From a virus, in the IMG/VR virus record IMGVR_UViG_3300037189_004863, positions 1-24,153 of that record: a DNA stretch of 24,153 nucleotides; one strand, given 5' to 3'. The notes under the pieces were generated by a model, which did not search any database, was not told the DNA's origin, and saw nothing but the letters and a program-made list of their open reading frames with translations. This document shows positions 10,975 through 17,097 of this stretch, in pieces. How positions within the stretch are numbered: position 1 is the stretch's first letter; each line of letters begins with the position of its first letter. Position numbers and translations under genes: made by a program.

Positions 10975-11243
10975 GTATCCAATCCCTTAATCTTAGTGAG
11001 AAGAGAACTCCCTGACTCAAGACGCAATTTAATAATTTGCTTATCTACTGGAGTTATAGTTCTTTTGCTCATCAACACTCTAATAGCGTCAAGCAACAAT
11101 GGGATAATGCGAATAGCCTCCATTTTAACTTCATAAAGTTTAGAATTAGCAACCTTTGGTGGCTCAATAGAAATGACTTCTTCTTCTACTGTTTGTGTTT
11201 CTTGTTTTGATTTTTTGGGCATATTTTTCTTTGCTTGATTCAT
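10971..11243 (-). CDS. Small unidentified phage protein (90 aa)
   Basis: I do not recognise this protein. It has a Lys-rich N-terminus (KKNMPKKSKQ), an acidic patch (VEEE), and a mostly helical second half with a hydrophobic stretch (IIPLLLDAIRVLM) followed by basic residues, which could pack as a small helical bundle. Its TAA stop shares the palindrome TTAA with the TAA of the giant plus-strand gene, so the two genes end tail to tail with a four-base overlap. The ATG is preceded by ACTACAAT with no Shine-Dalgarno sequence, like most genes here. It is the last gene of the minus-strand run, about 160 bases after the acyl carrier protein gene, with a hairpin-rich stretch between them. Codon use and length look real, but there is no functional evidence. 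Confidence 0.65.
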   Translation of the reverse strand: MNQAKKNMPKKSKQETQTVEEEVISIEPPKVANSKLYEVKMEAIRIIPLLLDAIRVLMSKRTITPVDKQIIKLRLESGSSLLTKIKGLDT

Positions 11244-11260
11244 ATTGTAGTTGAGTTAAG

Positions 11261-11375
11261 TCCCCACCGATACTTGCCTCGGTAGGCACGGCAACACCTA
11301 AGTATGTCAGACTGGCTGAACCCTACCACGGGCCGTGTTCGTCTTTAGCCATTGACTATGTAGTTGACCGACTAC
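11261..11375. other. Hairpin-rich non-coding region, possible structured RNA
   Basis: The 158 bases between the 90-aa gene and the acyl carrier protein gene contain no convincing gene but dense inverted repeats. ATACTT (11270-11275) pairs with AAGTAT (11300-11305). Inside it GCCT (11276-11279) can pair with AGGC (11284-11287), competing with TTGCC (11274-11278) pairing GGCAA (11290-11294) and with ACCGA (11266-11270) pairing TCGGT (11279-11283). TGGCTGAA (11313-11320) pairs with TTTAGCCA (11344-11351), 8 bp with one G-T pair. GTAGT (11360-11364) pairs with ACTAC (11371-11375) across a 6-base loop. It is GC-richer than its flanks. It could be a minus-strand leader of the 90-aa gene, a 3' end of the acyl carrier transcript, or an RNA from the plus strand. 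No tRNA cloverleaf fits. Confidence 0.4.
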
Positions 11376-11401
11376 CCACGGTTATCTTGCGTCCAAGAAA
11401 A

Positions 11402-11638
11402 TTATTCTGATAGTATTTTATTAACTAAAGTTACAACGTCTCCTATTGTTTTGCAGGATTCGAATTGTTCTTCGTTCACTCTAATATCAAAGTCATCTTC
11501 TACATACATTGCCATTTCTACAATGTCTAAGGAATCAAATCCAATGTCGTCAAATGTTGACTCAGGAGTTATGTCTTTCTCATTGAATTGAAAATAGTCT
11601 CCCAAGATTACCAGTATTTTTTCGTATGTATCACTCAT
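11402..11638 (-). CDS. Acyl carrier protein (78 aa)
   Basis: This is a complete small acyl carrier protein. The diagnostic motif GFDSLD is at residues 33-38. Ser36 in D-S-L is the expected 4'-phosphopantetheine attachment site, the same place as in bacterial AcpP. Around it are the usual acidic helix (DIVEMAMYVEDDFDI) and the conserved N-terminal helix and loop (ITPESTFDDIG). Family knowledge: ACPs carry acyl chains as thioesters for fatty acid and related syntheses after modification by a holo-ACP synthase. No synthase or acyltransferase is visible in this window, so it presumably relies on host enzymes. The start at MSDTYEK is chosen because it gives the canonical ACP length and follows AACAAT. 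Upstream in-frame codons extend the frame to about 11701 but are not ACP-like. An ACP is unusual cargo for a phage. Confidence 0.9.
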   Translation of the reverse strand: MSDTYEKILVILGDYFQFNEKDITPESTFDDIGFDSLDIVEMAMYVEDDFDIRVNEEQFESCKTIGDVVTLVNKILSE

Positions 11639-11650
11639 ATTGTTAAATTT

Positions 11651-11692
11651 TTGCGGTGTTGAATGGGGCCGCAACTCCCTGAACATCGCCCC
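11651..11692 (-). promoter_or_regulatory. Competing inverted repeats in the leader of the acyl carrier protein gene
   Basis: In the 104 bases upstream of the ACP start, TTGCGG (11651-11656) and CCGCAA (11669-11674) form a perfect 6-bp inverted repeat with a 12-base loop, ending 13 bases before the ATG. GGGGC (11665-11669) can instead pair with GCCCC (11688-11692). The two helices share base 11669, so they exclude each other. That is the geometry of a switchable leader, but it may be chance in a short GC-rich stretch. The rest of this spacer holds no gene I can support. Confidence 0.25.
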
Positions 11693-11742
11693 CTTTCTCA
11701 ACTAACGGGACACAGGAGGAACTGAGCAACCCCCTTGGCTTT

Positions 11743-12030
11743 TTACATGTTCAAAAACGTTCCTTTAGGATTCACAAGCCAGCCATCAGCTTTTGCCTGA
11801 AATGTATTATGGTGAATCCATTCGTGACAATCATGACACAAAGGAAGAACAACGCAACAAAATTCTCTTGTTGTCCGACGATACGGATGGTGAGGCTCAA
11901 AGTCTCCATTGAATATCGTCCAATTGCTCCCTCTTTTACAGCATCGAGCGCAAGCTGTAGGCACATAGGAATACAGAATCTTCTTGTATTGCTCAAGCCA
12001 TTCAGCTCGCTTCTCTGACACTCGTCTCAT
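11743..12030 (-). CDS. Small HNH nuclease-like protein (95 aa)
   Basis: This is a compact HNH/zinc-finger protein. C27-x2-C30 is followed by EPHH (45-48) and by C65-x2-C68-H69 with H73, the usual order of zinc-knuckle cysteines and HNH histidines in short phage HNH proteins. Family knowledge: such proteins are DNA nickases or endonucleases, some acting as free-standing homing endonucleases and others in packaging. Which applies here cannot be told. The start codon overlaps the TGA that closes the amber-interrupted gene upstream (ATGA, 12027-12030), so it was probably translationally coupled to the full-length version of that gene. No Shine-Dalgarno sequence is present. The N-terminal region (EKRAEWLEQYKK) is a basic helix, possibly for DNA contact. 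Confidence 0.75.
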   Translation of the reverse strand: MRRVSEKRAEWLEQYKKILYSYVPTACARCCKRGSNWTIFNGDFEPHHPYRRTTREFCCVVLPLCHDCHEWIHHNTFQAKADGWLVNPKGTFLNM

Positions 12031-12164
12031 CTTATTGCTTCTAAATAATGCGTATTAACGTCGCCCATTGTATTTCCACACAGTGGACGAGACCAACCTT
12101 TTTCTGTTGCGGGAAAACAAGAATACAATACTCCATCTTGTCTCCAGCCAGTTCCTCTATATGC
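12027..12164 (-). pseudogene. Detached or read-through C-terminal segment (45 codons) of the 12165-12446 gene
   Basis: Directly after the TAG, the frame stays open for 45 codons and reads like true protein: AYRGTGWRQDG, VLYSCFPATEKGWSRPLCGN and an end in HYLEAIR. It closes with a TGA at 12027-12029 that overlaps the ATG of the downstream HNH gene as ATGA, exactly the coupling used elsewhere in this strand. The segment has no ATG near its beginning, so it is not an obvious separate gene. The options are a recent nonsense mutation, programmed amber read-through (TAG followed by G), suppression by a tRNA outside the window, or a sequencing error. TAG does not appear inside the other clear genes, and one gene (19015-19539) ends in TAG, so general recoding is unlikely here. 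Confidence 0.55.
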
Positions 12165-12446
12165 CTATCTACCAAATCCTTCTGGAAGAGGAGGAGCTGG
12201 AAACTGCTTGAATAAATTATCCATTACTCTGGATTCATCAATTTCTTGACTAGCTTCTTCTTCTAAACTTGTAAATACAGATTTGGGTTTTTCTGCCTCA
12301 ACAAAGCCAATGCAATGAAGAATCTCAAACCTTCTTTTAGGTTGCTCTTCAGCCAAGCGTTTAGCTTCCGCAATAGCTGATTCTTTGGTTGCGTGTTGGT
12401 ATTTTGGCGCGTTGCCATAAGGGTAGTAAACGTAGTAGTAGTCCAT
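12165..12446 (-). CDS. Small phage protein (93 aa to an in-frame amber stop)
   Basis: Residues 1-55 form a compact domain (YYVYYPYGNAPKYQHATKES followed by an Ala/Glu-rich helix and a FEILHCIG strand). I recall this type from many phage proteins of unknown function. Residues 56-93 are acidic and then Pro-rich (FPAPPLPEGFGR). The frame stops at TAG (12165-12167), but the same frame continues for 45 codons and ends at a TGA that overlaps the next start. The gene is therefore probably the front part of an originally 139-residue product (see next entry). The ATG (12446) lies one base after the TAA of the ribbon-helix-helix gene and follows AAAACACTAAT, a leader also seen in front of that gene. 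The function is unknown. Confidence 0.7.
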   Translation of the reverse strand: MDYYYVYYPYGNAPKYQHATKESAIAEAKRLAEEQPKRRFEILHCIGFVEAEKPKSVFTSLEEEASQEIDESRVMDNLFKQFPAPPLPEGFGR

Positions 12447-12447
12447 A

Positions 12448-12627
12448 TTAGTGTTTTAATTTCTTTTCAAATTTATCAAACATGTCCATCAAAAGCATTT
12501 CAATCATTTCGGACAAGCTAATTCCTCCAAGCGCAGCTAAAGCTTTTGCTTTATGAATTACAGATGGATCAAGTGTGATTGCGAGATTTTTTCTTTTGGC
12601 ATTTTGATTTAATTTAGGTCTTCCCAT
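12448..12627 (-). CDS. Ribbon-helix-helix DNA-binding protein (59 aa)
   Basis: This is a short basic protein with the pattern of Arc/CopG-type ribbon-helix-helix regulators. A basic N-terminus (MGRPKLNQNAKRKN) precedes a strand of alternating residues (LAITLD, about 15-20). Helix 1 follows (PSVIHKAKALAALG), then a turn and helix 2 (SLSEMIEMLLMDMF). Family knowledge: these proteins dimerise through the strand, which inserts in the DNA major groove, and repress small operons. The target is unknown and could be this distal gene cluster. The start is MGRPK at 12627. An upstream in-frame methionine would run into the ligase gene and add non-family sequence. It lies between the ligase gene (one base gap, TAA-C-ATG) and the 93-aa gene (TAA-T-ATG), so all three are probably one transcript. 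Confidence 0.75.
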   Translation of the reverse strand: MGRPKLNQNAKRKNLAITLDPSVIHKAKALAALGGISLSEMIEMLLMDMFDKFEKKLKH

Positions 12628-12628
12628 G

Positions 12629-13279
12629 TTAGTGTTTTGATTTTGGAAGTTCGTCTTTATCGAGTGTCTTTTTGAATCCCACATTTGCAGCAGTATGGAA
12701 GACAACAATGCCTTCGGGGTTCATAAATCCTGGGGCTGCTTGGCTTCCAGTGGCTCCCAAGTAAGTAAGAACAGCTTCAATACGTGCAGTATCAAAGATT
12801 CCTTGGTAAAGAATAGGAACAAGTCCTACGCACGGAGGGAGAACATCTTGGTATTTTACAGTATTAGGGTTTTGGCTAGGAATGATTTGAGGCTCTTGCC
12901 CATGCAAACACCAGCGAGTTACGTTAAACAGGCTCAGGCGCTTCTCTGAGAGGCCATACTTCCTTTGGATGCCTTGACCCCACCATTCGCCAAAATGCGT
13001 TCCTACGCCAAGTGTGCGCAATTCCATAGCATTATCATAAACCCATGAAGCAAAGCCAAAGTTGTCATCAACAAGCGTAATCCATCTTGTTCTGCTGCCC
13101 GCAAGCATTTTGTAGTCTAGCCCATCTTCTCCAAGCCATCCCACGATAGCATACGGGTCTTCTCTGTGATTGCCATGAGTAATATGAATGCTGGCGTTGG
13201 TTCCATCAATTTTTTCGAGGACTAAGCATTCCCTGTTTAATCTTGGTATTTTATTAAATTGCTTGAATTGTGGTGTCAT
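12629..13279 (-). CDS. RNA-ligase-type nucleotidyltransferase (216 aa)
   Basis: The protein carries the motifs of the covalent nucleotidyltransferase superfamily (T4 Rnl2-like RNA ligases and DNA ligases) in order. Motif I is EKIDGTN, with K23 as the AMP-accepting lysine. A downstream arginine element is SRTR (62-65). The motif III-like segment is FGEWWG (96-101), motif IV is PEGIVVF (188-194), and the motif V lysines are GFKK (201-204). At 216 residues it is a minimal catalytic core. Family knowledge: such phage enzymes seal nicks in RNA, often repairing host-cleaved tRNA. The substrate here is not known, and a DNA ligase role cannot be excluded. The start at 13279 follows AACATATAAT. It begins one base after the TAA of the HNH gene. 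A diverged copy of its first 24 codons lies on the other side of that HNH gene. Confidence 0.82.
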   Translation of the reverse strand: MTPQFKQFNKIPRLNRECLVLEKIDGTNASIHITHGNHREDPYAIVGWLGEDGLDYKMLAGSRTRWITLVDDNFGFASWVYDNAMELRTLGVGTHFGEWWGQGIQRKYGLSEKRLSLFNVTRWCLHGQEPQIIPSQNPNTVKYQDVLPPCVGLVPILYQGIFDTARIEAVLTYLGATGSQAAPGFMNPEGIVVFHTAANVGFKKTLDKDELPKSKH

Positions 13280-13280
13280 A

Positions 13281-13748
13281 TTATATGTTTTTTAAATGTG
13301 ATTTTCCGCTTCCAGTTCGCCTATCTCTCGTCCTTATACGATGACAGTTGGCACAAACTAAGTCGCATTTTTTCAGTTCTATTTGAATGAGTTCCATGCT
13401 GTAGTGGTGGGCAAACATGCTTCCTATATTATAAGATTTTGTTGTTTCTTCGCGGTGATCAAAATCCATACAACATATTTCAAATGTATTTCCACAATCG
13501 CAACATGGCTTGGATTTTATTTCGTTCATCCAATTTCTGAGAGCTGTTACCTTTGCCCCTGTTTCACGCCATCTACCTTCTTCTTTATATCGTTTTGCTC
13601 TATACTTCCGAACCGTTGCATTAAGTCGTTCTCTATTGTTTTGAGTCCAGTTTTTATATCTGCATTCTTTTGAACAATATTTTTGACTTTTTTTGCTTTT
13701 TGTCGGAATAAATTCTTTTTTGCATTTTTCGCATGTATTATAATCCAT
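13281..13748 (-). CDS. HNH endonuclease with N-terminal zinc finger (155 aa), homing-type candidate
   Basis: This is a two-part protein. An N-terminal zinc finger (C6-x2-C9 and C25-x3-C29) is followed by a basic linker rich in Arg and Lys (residues 38-65). The HNH nuclease then has C82/C85, D97-H98 and C132-x2-C135-H136. The ATG at 13748 is chosen over an upstream TTG because the zinc finger begins immediately after it. Family knowledge: this architecture is typical of mobile, free-standing HNH homing endonucleases in phages. Its position supports mobility: it sits exactly between a 5' fragment of a ligase gene (ending at the catalytic lysine) and a complete ligase gene that starts one base after its TAA. 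Its own start lacks the AACA leader used by its neighbours, which fits an insertion. Confidence 0.82.
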   Translation of the reverse strand: MDYNTCEKCKKEFIPTKSKKSQKYCSKECRYKNWTQNNRERLNATVRKYRAKRYKEEGRWRETGAKVTALRNWMNEIKSKPCCDCGNTFEICCMDFDHREETTKSYNIGSMFAHHYSMELIQIELKKCDLVCANCHRIRTRDRRTGSGKSHLKNI

Positions 13749-13771
13749 AAAGCTATTATGGACTAAACGGC

Positions 13772-13858
13772 TCAAGAATCAAGAGTTTTTTCAGTGATGA
13801 TGCATTCTCTTGATAATCTTCCCATCTTGGGGAACTCTTTGAATTTTGGTGTTTCCAT
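13772..13858 (-). pseudogene. Truncated 5' fragment of a second ligase gene
   Basis: A 28-codon frame begins at ATG 13858 after a normal leader (AAAACAAAT) and reads METPKFKEFPKMGRLSREC, then IITEK. It aligns with the start of the intact ligase downstream (MTPQFKQFNKIPRLNREC, then LVLEK), with 13 of 22 aligned residues identical by eye. Similarity stops right after the lysine that is the motif I nucleophile. The fragment then runs TLDS and a TGA at 13772-13774. Twenty-three bases later the HNH gene starts. It is best read as the remains of a ligase gene cut in motif I. It differs too much from the intact copy to be a fresh duplication. It could still be translated as a short peptide. Confidence 0.8.
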
Positions 13859-13878
13859 ATTTGTTTTGGTTAATTGGA

Positions 13879-13960
13879 TTGCATTAAGTGTCATGTTTTG
13901 AAGTCATTTCTGACAGGCACTAGCGTATTATCCTGAGTCGCCACCACAGCCTTAATGCAA
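13879..13960. repeat. 10-bp perfect inverted repeat flanking a 62-base non-coding segment
   Basis: TTGCATTAAG (13879-13888) and CTTAATGCAA (13951-13960) are perfect inverted repeats. The 62 bases between them contain further short pairing possibilities, such as TGACA opposite TGTCA. The segment lies between the stop of the primase-helicase gene and the orphan ligase fragment, and no gene fits here. It could fold as one long stem on the minus transcript and act as a processing site, leader or boundary. There is no T-run after it, so it is not a simple intrinsic terminator. Confidence 0.45.
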
Positions 13961-13980
13961 AATTGTTTTAGTTGACTAAA

Positions 13981-15804
13981 TTATTCCCAAGGTTTTTTGG
14001 AATACATGGGGCGAACAACGCCAGGATTTGCCAAGAACCGCTTGGTTTCTTTGTCAAACCACACGTTGGTCATTGGTATCTCGCCAGTTGCTCGCTGCTT
14101 TCTGCATAGAATTTTGCCACATGGGGTAGATTCCCAGAACTCTTTGATAGCAGATTCAGGATAGTCATTAGCCACCATCTCTGCAATACGCTCATGCTTG
14201 GCAACGTCACGCCAAACAGTGATGATGTTTTCTGGCATGTTACCCCATTCGCTAGCACCCTGAATCTCAGAGATTGCTGGTGGGCCACTATTATTTTCAC
14301 CACTCTTACGTGGATGGGCAACAACATGAACATGCACAGGATAGTTTGAGGCAAAGACACGAATAGCATCAATGGCACTAGCCTGAGCGGTGTTATCTCC
14401 ACGGTCAACATCCATAGTCATTACGTTATCAATAACAAAATTGGTTACGCCATATCGTTTGTGCGCATGGATAAACATGTTGATAAGCTTGAGGGGGTTG
14501 GCTTTCTCCCTGCTCTTGTAAATGAATACATGATCGCTGAGATATTTGTATGCTTGCTCAAACTCTAAGCCATTGGCAATCTCCGTGCTGCCAGTCATGT
14601 TCATAAGGATTGAACCGAACGTGCGCTCTGGAGGCTGCTCAAACGAAGCAACAACACTCATTACCCCACGCGCAGCTAGATTAGCCACCTGATTCTGAAC
14701 AGCCTGAGACTTACCTTGACTGGTGTAACCAAACCACAAAGTAACCTCATGCTTACGAAAAGTAAGATTGAAGCCAGGGACAAAGAAAGGATCACCATCA
14801 GAAAGATAATCACCCTTAATAAAGTCAAGAACGCCACCCTTCATGGATAGAGGATCAACAATCTCATCAAGCTGACCCTTGGCAGTAGATTCAATCAAAT
14901 TGAGAATCTCATTGCCGCGATTGGCTTTGAGCATGTCATTGGCGTCTTTAAGTGGAAGCTGGACAATAATGCAGCGGTCTGAGCCAAGGCGAGCCGCAGC
15001 GTCAGATGCACACTTCTTGCCAGCGGCATCGTTGTCCATGATTAGGACAATTGTATCAAAGTAGGAAAGGTATTCATAGTCCTCCTTGATCCAGTTCATA
15101 TTGGATACGCCAGAAGGAATAGAGACAGCGGGAAGCCCAAGCTCATACATAGCCAAAGCATCCCACTGCCCCTCAACAATAATTAATCTCTCTGAATTGA
15201 CGGAGGGATCACAAACGTCTTTACCAAACAAGTTGTGGATTGGATTTGCATTCGTCCACATGGTCTTGTTGTTATCAGGCATCCAATGTTTTAGCATGCT
15301 CAACTTATTGTCACAGTCGTAGTGAGGAAAAATAACTTCACCTTTAGGACCAGTTTTAACATTGTAAGCATCCAGTGTTTTTTGACTGATTTTACGAGAA
15401 GCTGCATAGTCAATGCATTCTTTCCTTAGATCGCCAAGAAGATTGGATAATGATTGATAACTACTAGAGCGACTTGATCCAGTAAAGTTCTGAATGGGAG
15501 TAACATTTAAGAAATTACCCAGCCAAGCAATGCTGGCAGGAATGCTCATACCCTTAACAAGGGATACTAACTTCCAAGCACTACCCTTGATAGAGGGGTT
15601 GGCATGGTCGTAGAATTGCCCGATGTTGTGGGATTTGGTGGAGATGCTCATACTGTCACCAGCATTGCCATCAATGTCTCCGATGCGGTAGCCACCAGTT
15701 TGTTTTTTAGCATTAGGAAATAGAGTTAATACAAACTCATCAATTCTGCTTTCGAGTTTTGATTTGATTTCCTGTAAGTCGTAAATGTTCTTAGTTTCAC
15801 TCAT
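13981..15804 (-). CDS. Phage replicative primase-helicase (Toprim plus DnaB/T7 gp4-type helicase), 607 aa
   Basis: This is a bifunctional replication protein. Residues 30-100 resemble a primase N-terminal domain (GGYRIGDIDGN, then a GQFYDHAN strand) but without the four zinc-binding Cys/His of a CHC2 finger. The Toprim domain spans about 205-290, with EGQWDA (211-216) and the metal-binding MDNDAAG (256-262). The RecA-like helicase spans about 325-600, with Walker A GYTSQGKS (359-366), Walker B VIDN (457-460), VVAHPRK (494-500) and the arginine segment QRATG (570-574). Family knowledge: the protein makes primers and unwinds DNA 5' to 3' as a hexamer at the phage fork, and 607 aa is near T7 gp4 length. 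The ATG follows AAAACACAAATAA and overlaps the previous gene's TGA in ATGAGTGA. No DNA polymerase gene is in the window. Confidence 0.93.
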   Translation of the reverse strand: MSETKNIYDLQEIKSKLESRIDEFVLTLFPNAKKQTGGYRIGDIDGNAGDSMSISTKSHNIGQFYDHANPSIKGSAWKLVSLVKGMSIPASIAWLGNFLNVTPIQNFTGSSRSSSYQSLSNLLGDLRKECIDYAASRKISQKTLDAYNVKTGPKGEVIFPHYDCDNKLSMLKHWMPDNNKTMWTNANPIHNLFGKDVCDPSVNSERLIIVEGQWDALAMYELGLPAVSIPSGVSNMNWIKEDYEYLSYFDTIVLIMDNDAAGKKCASDAAARLGSDRCIIVQLPLKDANDMLKANRGNEILNLIESTAKGQLDEIVDPLSMKGGVLDFIKGDYLSDGDPFFVPGFNLTFRKHEVTLWFGYTSQGKSQAVQNQVANLAARGVMSVVASFEQPPERTFGSILMNMTGSTEIANGLEFEQAYKYLSDHVFIYKSREKANPLKLINMFIHAHKRYGVTNFVIDNVMTMDVDRGDNTAQASAIDAIRVFASNYPVHVHVVAHPRKSGENNSGPPAISEIQGASEWGNMPENIITVWRDVAKHERIAEMVANDYPESAIKEFWESTPCGKILCRKQRATGEIPMTNVWFDKETKRFLANPGVVRPMYSKKPWE

Positions 15805-16201
15805 TTATTTGTGTTTTGTTGTGTTCGTCAATTAAGTCAGTAACGCTATTTGCCCCAATAATGGAGCAAACAGTTCCAATAATTGTAACCAATAGGTTAA
15901 TTTTTAATTCATGAGCAACAGGGAAAAGCAAAAGCATTCTTTTGATTTCTCTCTCCATTGCTTCATGTGATTGATTCTCGGGCAAATCCGAGATTCGTTT
16001 AACCTCTGATTTCAAATCATCATCATCAATAGCAAGGCTAATTTCGTCTTGTAGGAACGTCGTGAATCCGATTATGTCCCCAATGAAGGTCCGTAGGTCA
16101 ATTGGATTTTGACTTCCTTGTCCTCCTCCTTCAGCGTGTTGGTCTTCAGATTGATGATTATGTCCCCCGAAGGCTCCGTCAATGATTTTATTCTCGTCCA
16201 T
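15797..16201 (-). CDS. Small protein with possible membrane helix (134 aa), start deep inside the previous gene
   Basis: I do not recognise this protein. The first 33 residues are unusual (rich in Gly, His, Gln and Asp: GGHNHQSEDQHAEGGGQGSQ), then an acidic helical part (LQDEISLAIDDDDLKSEVKR). Near the C-terminus is a hydrophobic stretch (INLLVTIIGTVCSIIGA) that could be one membrane helix. The ATG at 16201 lies 130 bases before the end of the upstream 341-aa gene, so about 43 codons are read in two frames. I kept this start because it follows AAGACAACAT, the leader type used by other genes here, and there is no other ATG before residue 80. A later TTG start is possible. It overlaps the primase-helicase start by 8 bases. 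Confidence 0.6.
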   Translation of the reverse strand: MDENKIIDGAFGGHNHQSEDQHAEGGGQGSQNPIDLRTFIGDIIGFTTFLQDEISLAIDDDDLKSEVKRISDLPENQSHEAMEREIKRMLLLFPVAHELKINLLVTIIGTVCSIIGANSVTDLIDEHNKTQINE

Positions 16202-17097
16202 ATGTTGTCTTCTTTACTGTATACAAGGTAATCAACGGTTGCATCTTTACAGGCGTTGATAAGGTCTTTGATTTGATCTTTGCTGGTGATACCTTCAACC
16301 ACCGAGCGACCTAGCCGTTTCACAATGCTAGCCATTGAGCGAACATCTTTTGAGGACAAGCCAACCTCTTCTGCTTTTTGAAGCAAAAGTTCTTTATCTT
16401 CTTTTTCAATCTTAGCGTAGAAAGCTTCTTTGTGGTGAGTGAACGACAAAGCATACTTTTTATGACCATACTCTTTGAATACACCAACAGCAGTAACAAC
16501 CGTGTTGTATGCTTTCTCTGAGGTTTCCAGCACCTGACCAATATCAAACTGTGAACCAAAGTAGTTCTCAAGTTCATTGGTAATACTGCCAAGCAACCAA
16601 GTTGAATAATCATTGATCTTGTCGGTAGTTTCCCGCGCAACGAAGATGCGATCAATAACTTTGTAGGATTCTTCAAGCGTAGGAGGATTGTCAGCCCTGA
16701 GAGTGGCCATACCAGAGTTATTGATATGGAAGAACTCAGCAATAGGATTGGTTACAATCTGCACCATCTGGGCAATCTCGCTGTTCTTTATCTCTGCTTG
16801 AGCTTCAACAATGTCTTTGTAAATAATAATTTGTCCTTCAGTGTTATCTACAACCTCAAACTCAACATCTTCTGGTTCAGCAGGAACATCATCTGGCTTG
16901 TCAGATAAAAGACTAATGATTTCCTCAACACGTTTACGTAATACGCCAGAGTAAGCGCCAAGGAACACTTGTTTTCCTTCGCTAAACAATGTCATGACTT
17001 CTGTCACAACATTAAATGGCACTGAGTAAGACTCGCTGATGTATGGGTAGTCATCTGGAGTGATTTCTTCTCCTTCAAAGTAGATTTGTTTTTCCAT
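16072..17097 (-). CDS. Phage protein with ParB/KorB-like DNA-binding segment (341 aa)
   Basis: The middle of the protein (residues about 195-265) reads as a helical region ending in LSFTHHKEAFYA (217-228), then ELLLQKAEEVGLSSKDVR. The pattern LS-x-(S/T)-HH-x-E, followed by 'L-x-x-A-E-E-x-G-L/W-S-x-x-x-(L/V)-R', is one I know from ParB/KorB-type helix-turn-helix domains and related phage DNA-binding proteins. The N-terminal 150 residues are acidic and not recognised. The C-terminal 50 look like beta strands (GDIIINLKTNTL, KEVKIQLTYG). A DNA-binding role near the replication gene is inferred: a replication initiator, loader or regulator are all possible. The start at 17097 follows AAACAAAACA and overlaps the 115-aa gene by 23 bases. 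Its last 130 bases also encode the start of the next gene in another frame. Confidence 0.6.
   Translation of the reverse strand: MEKQIYFEGEEITPDDYPYISESYSVPFNVVTEVMTLFSEGKQVFLGAYSGVLRKRVEEIISLLSDKPDDVPAEPEDVEFEVVDNTEGQIIIYKDIVEAQAEIKNSEIAQMVQIVTNPIAEFFHINNSGMATLRADNPPTLEESYKVIDRIFVARETTDKINDYSTWLLGSITNELENYFGSQFDIGQVLETSEKAYNTVVTAVGVFKEYGHKKYALSFTHHKEAFYAKIEKEDKELLLQKAEEVGLSSKDVRSMASIVKRLGRSVVEGITSKDQIKDLINACKDATVDYLVYSKEDNIWTRIKSLTEPSGDIIINLKTNTLKEEDKEVKIQLTYGPSLGT

Noticed and set aside
11323-11352. A 9-codon upstream reading frame (ATG ... TAG) in the 90-aa gene leader
   Set aside because: It is short, lacks the AACA leader and has no supporting overlap; probably chance.
11244-11401. A tRNA gene in the structured spacer
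   Set aside because: No acceptor stem with a T-loop (GGTTCGAATCC type) and anticodon arm can be assembled on either strand.
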